Positions 33,501 to 40,202 of a stretch of DNA of 64,000 bases are shown in pieces. The position numbers and the translations under genes were made by a program. Each line of letters begins with the position of its first letter. Position 1 is the stretch's first letter. A model generated the notes under the pieces. That model saw only the letters and a program-made list of their open reading frames with translations. It ran no database searches and was not told the origin of the DNA. Source of the stretch: Lysinibacillus sp. B2A1 (GTDB lineage Bacteria; Bacillota; Bacilli; Bacillales_A; Planococcaceae); assembly GCA_002973635.1 (NCBI GenBank), contig CP027224.1, positions 3,854,501 to 3,918,500 of the forward strand, written 5' to 3'.

Positions 33501-36484
33501 TTACCAAAACCTTCGGCAGTGATAAAAGCATGAAGTTGATTTCCACTTTTTTGTTTAGTGGCAAGAACTACCGCATCTTTAATACACGAATTATTTTTCA
33601 GGCTTCTTTCAATATCACCTAACTCAATCCGATGTCCGTTAACCTTGACCTGTTCATCTTTCCGACCTAAAAATAATAAAACGCCATTATCTACATACTT
33701 GCCATAATCCCCTGTTCGATACCATTTTTGCCCATCAATAGAGATAAAATGGCTATTTGTTTGCTGGATATTTCCTTTATACCCCTCAGCAATACTGTTC
33801 CCACCTATCCATAATTCACCAGCTACTTCGTTTGGACAATCCTCGCCTCTTTCGTTAACAACACGATACTGCTGATTTGGTAATGGGAACCCATATGGAA
33901 TACTCGGATATTTATGAACAATATCATTGGTTACTTTAAAATAATTAGACCATATCCCACCTTCAGTAGCTCCACCCATGGCAATTAAAGTACCGTGAGG
34001 CGTTTGTATTGGCATCTGCTGTACTAAATCTGGCTTAATCCAATCTCCAGATAAATAAATATGTCTAATTGTTGGGAGGCTTTTCTCCTCGTGCTCTAGC
34101 TCTGCACATAACATCTCAAATAATATAGGTACAGAATTCCATAATGTAACACCAAATTCTTCAATATAGTGTACCCATTTATCTGCACGTCGCACTTCCT
34201 CTTCACTCAGTAATAGCAGTTTGCCACCAACAGCCAACAAGCCAAACATATCATAAACTGATAAATCAAATTCTGTGGCAGATACAGCTAATACACAATC
34301 CTCTATATTGATTTGATTAAGCTGATTAACGGCATAAATGGTATTCCATGCGGCTTTATGCGTCATCTCTACACCTTTAGGCACACCCGTTGAGCCTGAG
34401 GTAAAAATAATGTAAGCAGGAGAGGCTGCATCATAGATGATTTCAAAGCATCGCTCACACTGTTCTGCATCTGCAACAGATAAATACGAAACGCCACTGT
34501 CATCATCTAGCTGAGGTTGATCTGTTACAACAAATCGTATATCCGCTGCTTCATAAATTTTATTTCTTCGAGACAATGGCTGCTTGAGACCAATTGGTAC
34601 ATACACCGCTCCTGCGGCTAAAATCCCTAAAATTGTAGCAATCTGAGAAATGCCTCGGTCCATTAATAGTCCAACTGCCTCACCCTTTCGGATACCGTTA
34701 AGGTGCAAATATTGAGCGATGCGTTGTGCCTTTTCCTGTAAAGCACCATAAGTAATTGATGTCTGTTGTGCAGGGAAAATCAATGCTTGCTCATTAGGTA
34801 TTTGTTGAGCTTGAGTAAAAAATGGCGCATGTAGGCAAGTCGGCTCTACGGTCATTTCGGACTGAACATTTTTTCTAATCGTTAACTGCTCTGTTATTGG
34901 AATATGAAGTGGCATCGACCAATCCTTCCTATTAGCGACACTACCCACTGTTTGTTTGAAGCTTGTAAACATCTCATCAAGGACCTGTGGCTTAAATACA
35001 TCATCAATACTATCCCAAATTAAAAGCAAGCCGCCATCCTGCTCAAACACTTGGAAATCTAGCCAAACCTGTGGCGTTTGGGAAATCATATAATGGATAT
35101 CGCCAAATACTGATTTAAACTCTTCATTCAATAAAGGCGAACCAATATTACAGGAGAAAACAACAGGGGCAATTTGTTGTTCACTGCTATGCAATCGAAC
35201 ATAGTCTCTTTGTACATCCACACCAGAGTAGGCTGTATATTTCATATCTGTATGAAATTGGTTTTGAATGGTTTGCACATCCTGTAAAAATGTTCGTTGC
35301 TCCTGTAAATCAACCTCTACTAAAAGGATTGTTGTAAAATCAGCAACCACCTCTTCAATCGTGTGCTTATTTGTCGATTGTCGATTAAATAATGGGAGAT
35401 TGATAAGAAAATGATTAGTTTCGCTCCATTTATTAATAATTAGACTATAGATGGTTAGTAGCGTCATAGCAGGAGTGACGCCTGATCTTGCAGCTGTATG
35501 TTTTAATTTTTCCCATAACTCCGCTGGTAAAAAATAAGAACGTCGATAGAATGTTGCATTTATTTCGGACTTATTTGAGACTGGTAATTGAGGCTTTGTT
35601 GGTAATGTCTCTAGCCTTTTTGTCCAATAGGCCATTGCCTCTTGTCTCTCCTGTTGATTTTCTTCATTTTTTTCTGCCAAATATGTAGCAAAATTCCATT
35701 CAAGGGGTGCTTGAGGCTCCACATTGCGATTGTACAACGCAGCTAAATCCCTTAATAGTATTTGATAGCTTTGGACATCTGCTACTAATAGGTCTATATC
35801 GAAAAACATACGGCCTTTATTTTCTGGTAATAAAGTGATTTGTAATTCTGCTACTTGACCCTCGTCTATCTTTAGTAGTCTATGAGATGTTTGCGTTCGT
35901 ATTTCCTCTAAATGGTGTTTGATTTGCTGCTCATCTGCCATTCGATAATCATGAACGATTAAGGGCTTCACCTGTGATTGTTTTAAAATAAATTGTTGCC
36001 CATCTGCTGTAAAACAGGACCTCAGCATTGGATGATGCTCCTGTAGCCTTTTCCAAGAAGCTGCCAATCTGTCCGTATCAATCTGTTCAACATTAATTTC
36101 TAAATAGCCATGACAGCCTACATTTCCTAGGTACTGTCCGTCATATCTACCGACCCAATAGGCATGCTGAACTTCGGTTAAAGGGAAGGGCTCATACATA
36201 TCCACATTCTTTTTGTCCTGCTTATAAGGTATCTGTTCCTCAAAAATAGCCTCCTCTAACAAAAATCGTTGCCAGTCCTTTAAATATGGGTTTTTTACCA
36301 ATTGTTCAAAAGTCAATCGATAGCCTAGCCTTTTACTTACATTTATAAGCTTCATCATTTCAATAGAGGATAGGCCCATGTGTAGTAGGTTTGCATCATC
36401 CGCTATTTCCCCACCGGGATTCAACATATTGCATACTTCATCTCTAAATGCTTGCCATTTTAATAAGACCTCTGTCTTAGCCAT
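27593..36484 (-). CDS. NRPS, ArCP-Cy-A-PCP-Cy-A-PCP with two inserted MT-like domains (HMWP2/PchE-like)
   Basis: 2963 residues. Aryl carrier about 1-80 (HMGLSSIEMM, Ppant Ser40); Cy1 about 95-530 (D231-x4-D236-xx-S239); A1 about 540-1410; PCP1 with Ser1462; Cy2 about 1525-1960 (D1660, D1665, S1668); A2 about 1980-2860; PCP2 with Ser2910. Both A domains show FDLSVYD, a WN(S/T)VP and GGATE-x2-IWS, matching the cysteine code of pyochelin/yersiniabactin synthetases (DLYNLS...). Both are interrupted between A8 and A10 by MT-like domains whose motif I is degraded (ILELGARSSS at 1191-1200; VLELGTRTGQGS at 2636-2647), like the epimerase-type inserts of PchE and HMWP2. It loads the aryl-AMP product and adds two heterocyclised cysteines. 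AGGAGGAATTTCA before the ATG. No thioesterase, so the chain passes on to the 1443-residue-class NRPS. Confidence 0.95.
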   Translation of the reverse strand: MAKTEVLLKWQAFRDEVCNMLNPGGEIADDANLLHMGLSSIEMMKLINVSKRLGYRLTFEQLVKNPYLKDWQRFLLEEAIFEEQIPYKQDKKNVDMYEPFPLTEVQHAYWVGRYDGQYLGNVGCHGYLEINVEQIDTDRLAASWKRLQEHHPMLRSCFTADGQQFILKQSQVKPLIVHDYRMADEQQIKHHLEEIRTQTSHRLLKIDEGQVAELQITLLPENKGRMFFDIDLLVADVQSYQILLRDLAALYNRNVEPQAPLEWNFATYLAEKNEENQQERQEAMAYWTKRLETLPTKPQLPVSNKSEINATFYRRSYFLPAELWEKLKHTAARSGVTPAMTLLTIYSLIINKWSETNHFLINLPLFNRQSTNKHTIEEVVADFTTILLVEVDLQEQRTFLQDVQTIQNQFHTDMKYTAYSGVDVQRDYVRLHSSEQQIAPVVFSCNIGSPLLNEEFKSVFGDIHYMISQTPQVWLDFQVFEQDGGLLLIWDSIDDVFKPQVLDEMFTSFKQTVGSVANRKDWSMPLHIPITEQLTIRKNVQSEMTVEPTCLHAPFFTQAQQIPNEQALIFPAQQTSITYGALQEKAQRIAQYLHLNGIRKGEAVGLLMDRGISQIATILGILAAGAVYVPIGLKQPLSRRNKIYEAADIRFVVTDQPQLDDDSGVSYLSVADAEQCERCFEIIYDAASPAYIIFTSGSTGVPKGVEMTHKAAWNTIYAVNQLNQINIEDCVLAVSATEFDLSVYDMFGLLAVGGKLLLLSEEEVRRADKWVHYIEEFGVTLWNSVPILFEMLCAELEHEEKSLPTIRHIYLSGDWIKPDLVQQMPIQTPHGTLIAMGGATEGGIWSNYFKVTNDIVHKYPSIPYGFPLPNQQYRVVNERGEDCPNEVAGELWIGGNSIAEGYKGNIQQTNSHFISIDGQKWYRTGDYGKYVDNGVLLFLGRKDEQVKVNGHRIELGDIERSLKNNSCIKDAVVLATKQKSGNQLHAFITAEGFGNLFDIQTTSSDIPKLVRSVIESVYQHSNASDFDDSEAMQKFMQEIDQLTCYGISSILQQMDFPMDKGHSYDVKQLIEERQIEARYYELIFQWFSLLHKLHVVATIDHITYTNRMNLSDCQLPYLVHYPHILKFGTSFIENGQAILTGKISPASLLFSENALSPMEVICEEPGAIESHRLVATIINRISIAKKKPIHILELGARSSSFTEAIIQQLAGMDYHYTITDASIYFKGEFDHILSDHIEFATLDMEIDPVLQGYTCQKYDLIIANNALHRIKNLPEAMPFIEQLLDADGLMVTTENTMNSSLQLITTGFEENGFTQYEDERKEDCQPLLADTQWLEVFKKAGFSNVNVVNHPQLYAHHIFIAQSSPVKKQINQRKLEDYTKEQLPDYMIPRHITLLRKMPLTNNGKLNRKLLHTSVDLGAQEQAEPTRSMTAMEQKIANVWKEVLEKPHISLDDNFYQLGGDSLIATQLNSQLQKKLNLPTSLEAIFKYPKFSDFTQYIAEQTMAETKEIMPTSFENIKSDTTHLYEPFPLTDIQQSYWLGRNSVYDLSDVSAHCYFELECDELDMKAVNAAWNQLIQRHDVMRVVVLNNGLSQQILKDVPAYQININDYRHQDYLAFTNGVQATRNQMSQRRFDVSKWPLFEIEASLSPNQTTRLHVSFDNTVFDGYSIFLLFDEWYKLSYTPTLNLPTINISFRDYAIALADFKNSTEYKNDMNYWEERVQKLPSAPELPLAKQPNDIKEQRFTRYQAVLTKDKWSTMKQMAHQLHLTPSTIIMTAYAEVLGRYSRHQHFTLNLTHFNRLPLHEDVNKLVGDFTSLVLIEIDHRLDSNFIMRCQDMQKQLLQDLEHTLVSGVEVERMLRKDRNHFNEIVMPIVFTSGIGVNKDHLKDTSYLGKIIYGASQTPQVWLDHQVFEQDGELILSWDGVEELFPSGLLAEMFNVYLQFLDQLSQGMKAWQQTSTLISLPDAKQREVIHHAAIIPTSEETLISLIEKQWLTFTENPAIIDTTKTVSYKELDDMSKNIAAAISAEPSQTIIILMEKGWQQIVAALGVMRAGAAYLPVDVDTPLERLQQIIHQAHIGTIMTSQTLYSRFGHLGLNVYTVESLIESQSEKMTTLRTVSPDDLAYIIFTSGSTGKPKGVEITHRSVVNTILDINKRFEVTSSDRSIALSNFTFDLSVYDAFGLLAAGGAVVIPEVQKLKDPEHWLELLHKHHITIWNTVPAFMEMFVNYHKTATTIAEQGHSLRWVLLSGDWIALTLPEKIKSIFKDSHVVSLGGATECSIWSNYFMVDTIEDSWKSIPYGKSLSHQQLYVLNANYEDSPVWVKGDLYIGGIGLSTGYCNDHERTNAHYIYHPKTGARIYKTGDLARYLPDGNIEFLGREDQQIKMNGHRVELGDIEANLCKLPIVQQAAVIMQDNKLIGHLKLHKDSQHDLVETLTTDTKLSISLETIKNELEHMKPTLHMTELSDYTASIEWLSVGMMFLDLSALSIFKDQGQVLRKEEIIGAIANTYDSLIGHWLDYLAEYGFIERKHTSYIVNFSKENALQYMSNKLNDFHLGETQPIFQRLKEQLIISQEARLAFLKGEQKAMIYLVDSEGFLTPEQLGHYNLWSQYTQDLVDNMLSILSKSNEEQGLNVLELGTRTGQGSHQFAKHFRSNGQYTYADESSDFLYRKKAATTHEHVKFKQYDVNLPPDNQDMDLHSYDLIIAENTLHRSRHLNNTMTYLKRLLKPDGLIILTENVKNNALLLITVAFYEEGYQQLTDTRSAEKLPLLDCETWQQLWKNEGFNYLLEWPRDDVKWFGEHIMMVEGPSKIQRLSLDRFREEVKHTLPKYMCPDDYFVHETFPVTANGKINRKQLAHYRISHQPELVKQGRQAVTPEEQIVVQVWQEIIETMYSSVDDNFFEHGGDSLKAIRFINRLSELEYSLTLEKLFLHPTIEGMAANLVAQKNDQDKEEAHVIGTL

Positions 36485-36495
36485 TGAAATTCCTC

Positions 36496-38115
36496 CTAAG
36501 CTAGATATTGTGCGACTAATTTTTTCTTGTCGGATTTCCCTACATTAATATAAGGAATAGATTCTACATACACTAATTGATCAGGAAGTTTAGTATTTGC
36601 TACACCGTTCTCTATCATAAATTGACAAAGCACCGTTAACGAAAGCTCCTTATCTTTTTTTACAACAAATGCACAGATTCGTTCCCCTAGTTCCTGATCA
36701 ACAACACCTACAACGGAAGCATCCACAATCTCATCATGCTCAAGAAGATAGCTTTCAATTTCACTCGGGGTTACGTTTTCTCCAGCACGATTAATCTGTT
36801 CCTTTACTCTTCCAAGAATTTGAATATTGCCTTCCTCGGTTATGCGTGCCTTATCTCCTGTTTTAAAAAAGCCATCTGTTGTAAAGCTTAGCTGATTCAT
36901 TTCTAGTGATTTATAGTAACCCAGGAAAGTGTAGGGGCCTTTTTGAATCAGCTCACCTGCTTCTCCCTGCGCAACCTCATCACCGTTCTCATCAACAATT
37001 TTAATGTCATCACCTGTAGAAATTGGCGTACCTTGACATGAAATAATTGTGTCAATATCATCATCTGGTGAAGTGAAGCAAGTAATGCCTTCTCCAAGAC
37101 CATAGCCCTGAATTAGCTGACATTGAAATTGTGTCATCAATTGGAGAGCCAATTGCTTCTCTAGCTTGGCTGCCCCTAATAAAATATAGTCAATGGAAGA
37201 TACATCTGCGTTCTCTTCCAAAGCGAGAGACTCTACCCATAAATTTGCTATAACTGGGACGATAGATGTATAGGTAACACGCTCTTTCTCAATCCATTTT
37301 AGTGCTTCATCAAATGTACTGGTTGAACTTAATACAACCTTACCGCCTTTACTTAAAGTGCCTAAAACACCCGGTGAGCAAAGAGGATAGTCATGTGCGA
37401 TGGATAGAACCGCAAGATAAGTACTATTTTCTGTCACCTGACAACGGTTCGCTGCTGCTTTTGCATTACATAAGTAAGCCGTATGCAGTTTGGGAATGAC
37501 CTTTGGCGTTCCTGTAGTTCCACCTGATAGTAAAAATAATGCAATATCTTGATAAGAGGATTGATGTTCCATGAAGTCATTTTTCTGTGTAGAAAACTCG
37601 TATTCTATATCTCGCAATGACATACATGTATCATTCGGTTCATCTGTAATGATGCAGGAAATACTTTGCTGTTTCATTGCTACCTTTCTAGCCATAGATT
37701 GATAGTCATAGCCATGGAATGTGGATGGTATAACTATTGCTACAGGCTCCGTTAGATTAGCGATATTCGTAATATCTTTTTCTCGATGTGTTGGCAATAA
37801 TAATATGGGTCTTGCTCCTAATATAAATAACGCAAAACAAATCTTTACAAAGTAGATATTGTTGGGTAACTGTACAAGTACATTGTCTCCCTTCTTAATA
37901 CCCTGTGCTAATAATCCCTGTCCTAAAAAATTGGCTGATCGATACAGCTCCTCATATGTTAATGATCCTGTTTGATCAACCAGTGCAACCTTATTCTTGT
38001 AAATAGTTGCCCAATTTTTTAAGGCATCTGCAAGCGACAATGTCTCCAAATAGCCCTTTTCCTTATAATGCTCCAAAAATTTCGTAATCTTTTCCTCTGT
38101 TTGTATGCTGCTCAT
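36496..38115 (-). CDS. Aryl-AMP ligase (salicylate- or DHB-activating, YbtE/DhbE-like)
   Basis: 539 residues from the ATG at 38115, supported by GGAGG 9 bases upstream. The frame is open to 38229, but that part overlaps the O-methyltransferase gene and is not family-like. Stand-alone adenylation enzyme: LLSGGTTGTPKVIPKLH (A3), HDYPLCSPGVLGTLSKGG, QGYGLGEGI, FKTGDKARITEEGNIQILGR and the terminal K in NVGKSDKKKLV. It activates the aryl acid as AMP ester and loads the N-terminal carrier of the large NRPS. HDYPLCS sits where DhbE/EntE have HNYPLSS and YbtE/PchD have HNFPLAC; the residues do not decide between salicylate and dihydroxybenzoate. The 5' end overlaps the O-MT gene by 53 bases. Confidence 0.92.
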   Translation of the reverse strand: MSSIQTEEKITKFLEHYKEKGYLETLSLADALKNWATIYKNKVALVDQTGSLTYEELYRSANFLGQGLLAQGIKKGDNVLVQLPNNIYFVKICFALFILGARPILLLPTHREKDITNIANLTEPVAIVIPSTFHGYDYQSMARKVAMKQQSISCIITDEPNDTCMSLRDIEYEFSTQKNDFMEHQSSYQDIALFLLSGGTTGTPKVIPKLHTAYLCNAKAAANRCQVTENSTYLAVLSIAHDYPLCSPGVLGTLSKGGKVVLSSTSTFDEALKWIEKERVTYTSIVPVIANLWVESLALEENADVSSIDYILLGAAKLEKQLALQLMTQFQCQLIQGYGLGEGITCFTSPDDDIDTIISCQGTPISTGDDIKIVDENGDEVAQGEAGELIQKGPYTFLGYYKSLEMNQLSFTTDGFFKTGDKARITEEGNIQILGRVKEQINRAGENVTPSEIESYLLEHDEIVDASVVGVVDQELGERICAFVVKKDKELSLTVLCQFMIENGVANTKLPDQLVYVESIPYINVGKSDKKKLVAQYLA

Positions 38116-39118
38116 CCTTTTTAACCTCCAGTATGACAATATCTGAATCCGTAAAATGTTTCCTAGCAATATATAAGTTGATCTGTCGGAGCAGTTGCTC
38201 AAACTCACTTTCAGTTCTTTCCTGGCCATTACACAATGTCCAAATATGCATATCCCCTAAAAAAGCTGGAAGTGCTTGTCTTGACACTTTTTCAGGAAGT
38301 AATTTTTCAATAATCAACAATACATTATCGTCAGCCATTACCGCTGCTATATTGCTGAGTATGACTGAAGCTTGACGATCATCCCAATCATGGAGAATTC
38401 TTGATAGGATATACATATCCGCCTTATGCTCAAGAGGTAAAAAGAAATCTCCCTCTATAAATTGACATCGCTTCTGTAAGCAGGATGCGCGAATCGTTTG
38501 CTCTGCTTCTGCTTTGATATAATCTTTATCGAGGATGATTCCCTCCGCTAGTGGGAATCCTTGTAAAAGCTGTGTCATTACATCTCCAGCACCACCTCCT
38601 ATATCAACAATCCTCTTAATATCAGCCACTTTTCTTGTCTGAAATAATAGCTCTAAATTTAACTGTGAGCTTGATTGACGCATCATTTCATTAAATGTAC
38701 CTAAGCGATTTTGGCTCATATCATTGATCTCAAAGAACGCCTCTCCCTCCATCAATTCAATGGGTGGAATATTATTCTTTAACCCTTCATAAAAATAACC
38801 CCACGCTTTCATGCATATACGTCCATTAAATAAAACCATTGCAGCCATTGACTCTTCACTATCATTCGATAATTTGTCACCGAGTGATGTTAACGAGTAT
38901 TGAGCATTTTCTTGGTAGACGAAATCCATCGCTACAAGAACCTTCATAAATCGCTCTAATAATAAAGGGGAAAGATGAAGCTCTGTGGCCAATTGCTCAT
39001 TTGTCATGCTTTTTGAATACAATGCATTAAAAATGCCTAACTCAACAGCACTGTATACAATATACGAGTGGGAATAGCCCTGAATCGTATTAATGATTTT
39101 CATTTTTTCTATATCCAC
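38063..39118 (-). CDS. SAM-dependent O-methyltransferase (Methyltransf_2 type)
   Basis: 351 residues from a GTG at 39118 (GAGGAGAAGTAGT before it; ATG five codons in is an alternative). N-terminal dimerisation winged helix (IVYSAVELGIFNAL, NEQLATELHLSPLLLERFMK), SAM motif IVDIGGGAGDVMTQLL (170-185), and LSRILHDWDDRQASVIL, with His243 in the HDWDD position used as base by O-methyltransferases. Its place inside the operon implies tailoring of the siderophore or of its starter. Methylating the phenol would remove a usual metal ligand, so the true acceptor (phenol, carboxylate or another oxygen) is an open question. Such an O-MT is not part of the basic yersiniabactin or pyochelin sets. Confidence 0.88.
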   Translation of the reverse strand: MDIEKMKIINTIQGYSHSYIVYSAVELGIFNALYSKSMTNEQLATELHLSPLLLERFMKVLVAMDFVYQENAQYSLTSLGDKLSNDSEESMAAMVLFNGRICMKAWGYFYEGLKNNIPPIELMEGEAFFEINDMSQNRLGTFNEMMRQSSSQLNLELLFQTRKVADIKRIVDIGGGAGDVMTQLLQGFPLAEGIILDKDYIKAEAEQTIRASCLQKRCQFIEGDFFLPLEHKADMYILSRILHDWDDRQASVILSNIAAVMADDNVLLIIEKLLPEKVSRQALPAFLGDMHIWTLCNGQERTESEFEQLLRQINLYIARKHFTDSDIVILEVKKDEQHTNRGKDYEIFGAL

Positions 39119-39119
39119 A

Positions 39120-40202
39120 CTACTTCTCCTCTATAATTGAAATAAATTTCGTTTTTACGAGTTGTTGCATCAGCTCTTCCACATCAACGATTGATTGCGC
39201 AAAGTAACACCCTTTTTTATTTGCCCCATTCATTTCTTGCATTTGTATTGCCACACAAGCAGCTACTACTCCAGAACCATAGTTCCAATTCGTATTACTT
39301 TGTAGGTAGCTAGTATGTGTTTTACCATTTTCTTCTGTTTCAATATAAATAATAAAGCCCTCTTGTTCATCTTGAGTATGGTAGCTTTCAATTAAACGAT
39401 GAGCAGAGGCGCGCTTTTCCTCCTCAGTTTTATAGGGCTGCATGGCCTTTATCATAATAAAATCACTCAGTATTTTAGATGTAGCAAAGGTATTATAAAA
39501 ATAGGCATTGGCAGCCCTATATTCTTTTACACAGGCTATAAATTCCTCGCTCATCAGGGGGAGCGTGTATACATGATGAAATGGAGCAGGTAAAAGCATT
39601 TGGCTCCCTATTCCTGAAGTTAATTTTTTTATGTCCCCATTACTGTAATAGGACAGGCCATAGCCCTCATCTTTTTCTAGGCTAGAGATAATATCATAGG
39701 CCCCTGTTTCAGAAAAGCTACCTTTACCAGCAAAATAACAGCTAATACGCTCCACACCTTTTTTGCGTAATAAAAATGCTACAAACATTTCTGTCAATCC
39801 TGGGTAGATACCAGCAGATATAGCACATGTTATAAGACTATTGTGCTTTGTGAGAGCGTCCTCTATTGCCAATTTCATTGCTTTATCACCAGAAACATCA
39901 ATATAGTTTGTATTAGTTACTAGACAAGCTTCAGCAACTCGTGCAAGTGTGAGGGAAGAGGGTCCAGCCGTATTTATAACCAAGCAGCAATGCTTACAAA
40001 AGGCTCGAATGCTAGCTTCATTAAAGACATCGACTGCTTGGTATTTCATGGTCTCGGATTCTTCCCCAAATTGTGCAATAAGCTTTGCTATCTTCCGACC
40101 TCCTAGTAATAAGGGGGCCGAATAATTGTTTAATAAAGTTTCAACAGCCCCCACACCAACCTGACCTGTTGCACCAATGATACCTACGTATTTTTTATTC
40201 AT
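39120..40202 (-). CDS. Saccharopine-dehydrogenase-like NAD(P) oxidoreductase
   Basis: 360 residues from the ATG at 40202, which overlaps the NRPS stop by 8 bases (a TTG at 40211 is closer to GGGGAG). Rossmann start KKYVGIIGATGQVGVGAVE and the family-typical LLGGRKIAKLIAQFGEE, VINTAGPSSLTLARVAEACL and YIDVSGDKAMKLAIEDAL of Sacchrp_dh_NADP proteins; the C-terminal half is divergent (GSFSETGAYDIISSLEKDEG). The natural lysine-pathway function is unlikely here. Position between the two NRPS-related genes suggests a redox step on the peptide or thiazoline. A similar gene is, to my memory, found in equibactin-type loci. Exact reaction unknown. Confidence 0.85.
   Translation of the reverse strand: MNKKYVGIIGATGQVGVGAVETLLNNYSAPLLLGGRKIAKLIAQFGEESETMKYQAVDVFNEASIRAFCKHCCLVINTAGPSSLTLARVAEACLVTNTNYIDVSGDKAMKLAIEDALTKHNSLITCAISAGIYPGLTEMFVAFLLRKKGVERISCYFAGKGSFSETGAYDIISSLEKDEGYGLSYYSNGDIKKLTSGIGSQMLLPAPFHHVYTLPLMSEEFIACVKEYRAANAYFYNTFATSKILSDFIMIKAMQPYKTEEEKRASAHRLIESYHTQDEQEGFIIYIETEENGKTHTSYLQSNTNWNYGSGVVAACVAIQMQEMNGANKKGCYFAQSIVDVEELMQQLVKTKFISIIEEK

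Noticed and set aside
38116..38229. Longer N-terminus of the aryl-AMP ligase
   Set aside because: Overlaps the O-methyltransferase coding region and is not family-like; ATG at 38115 has a good GGAGG site.
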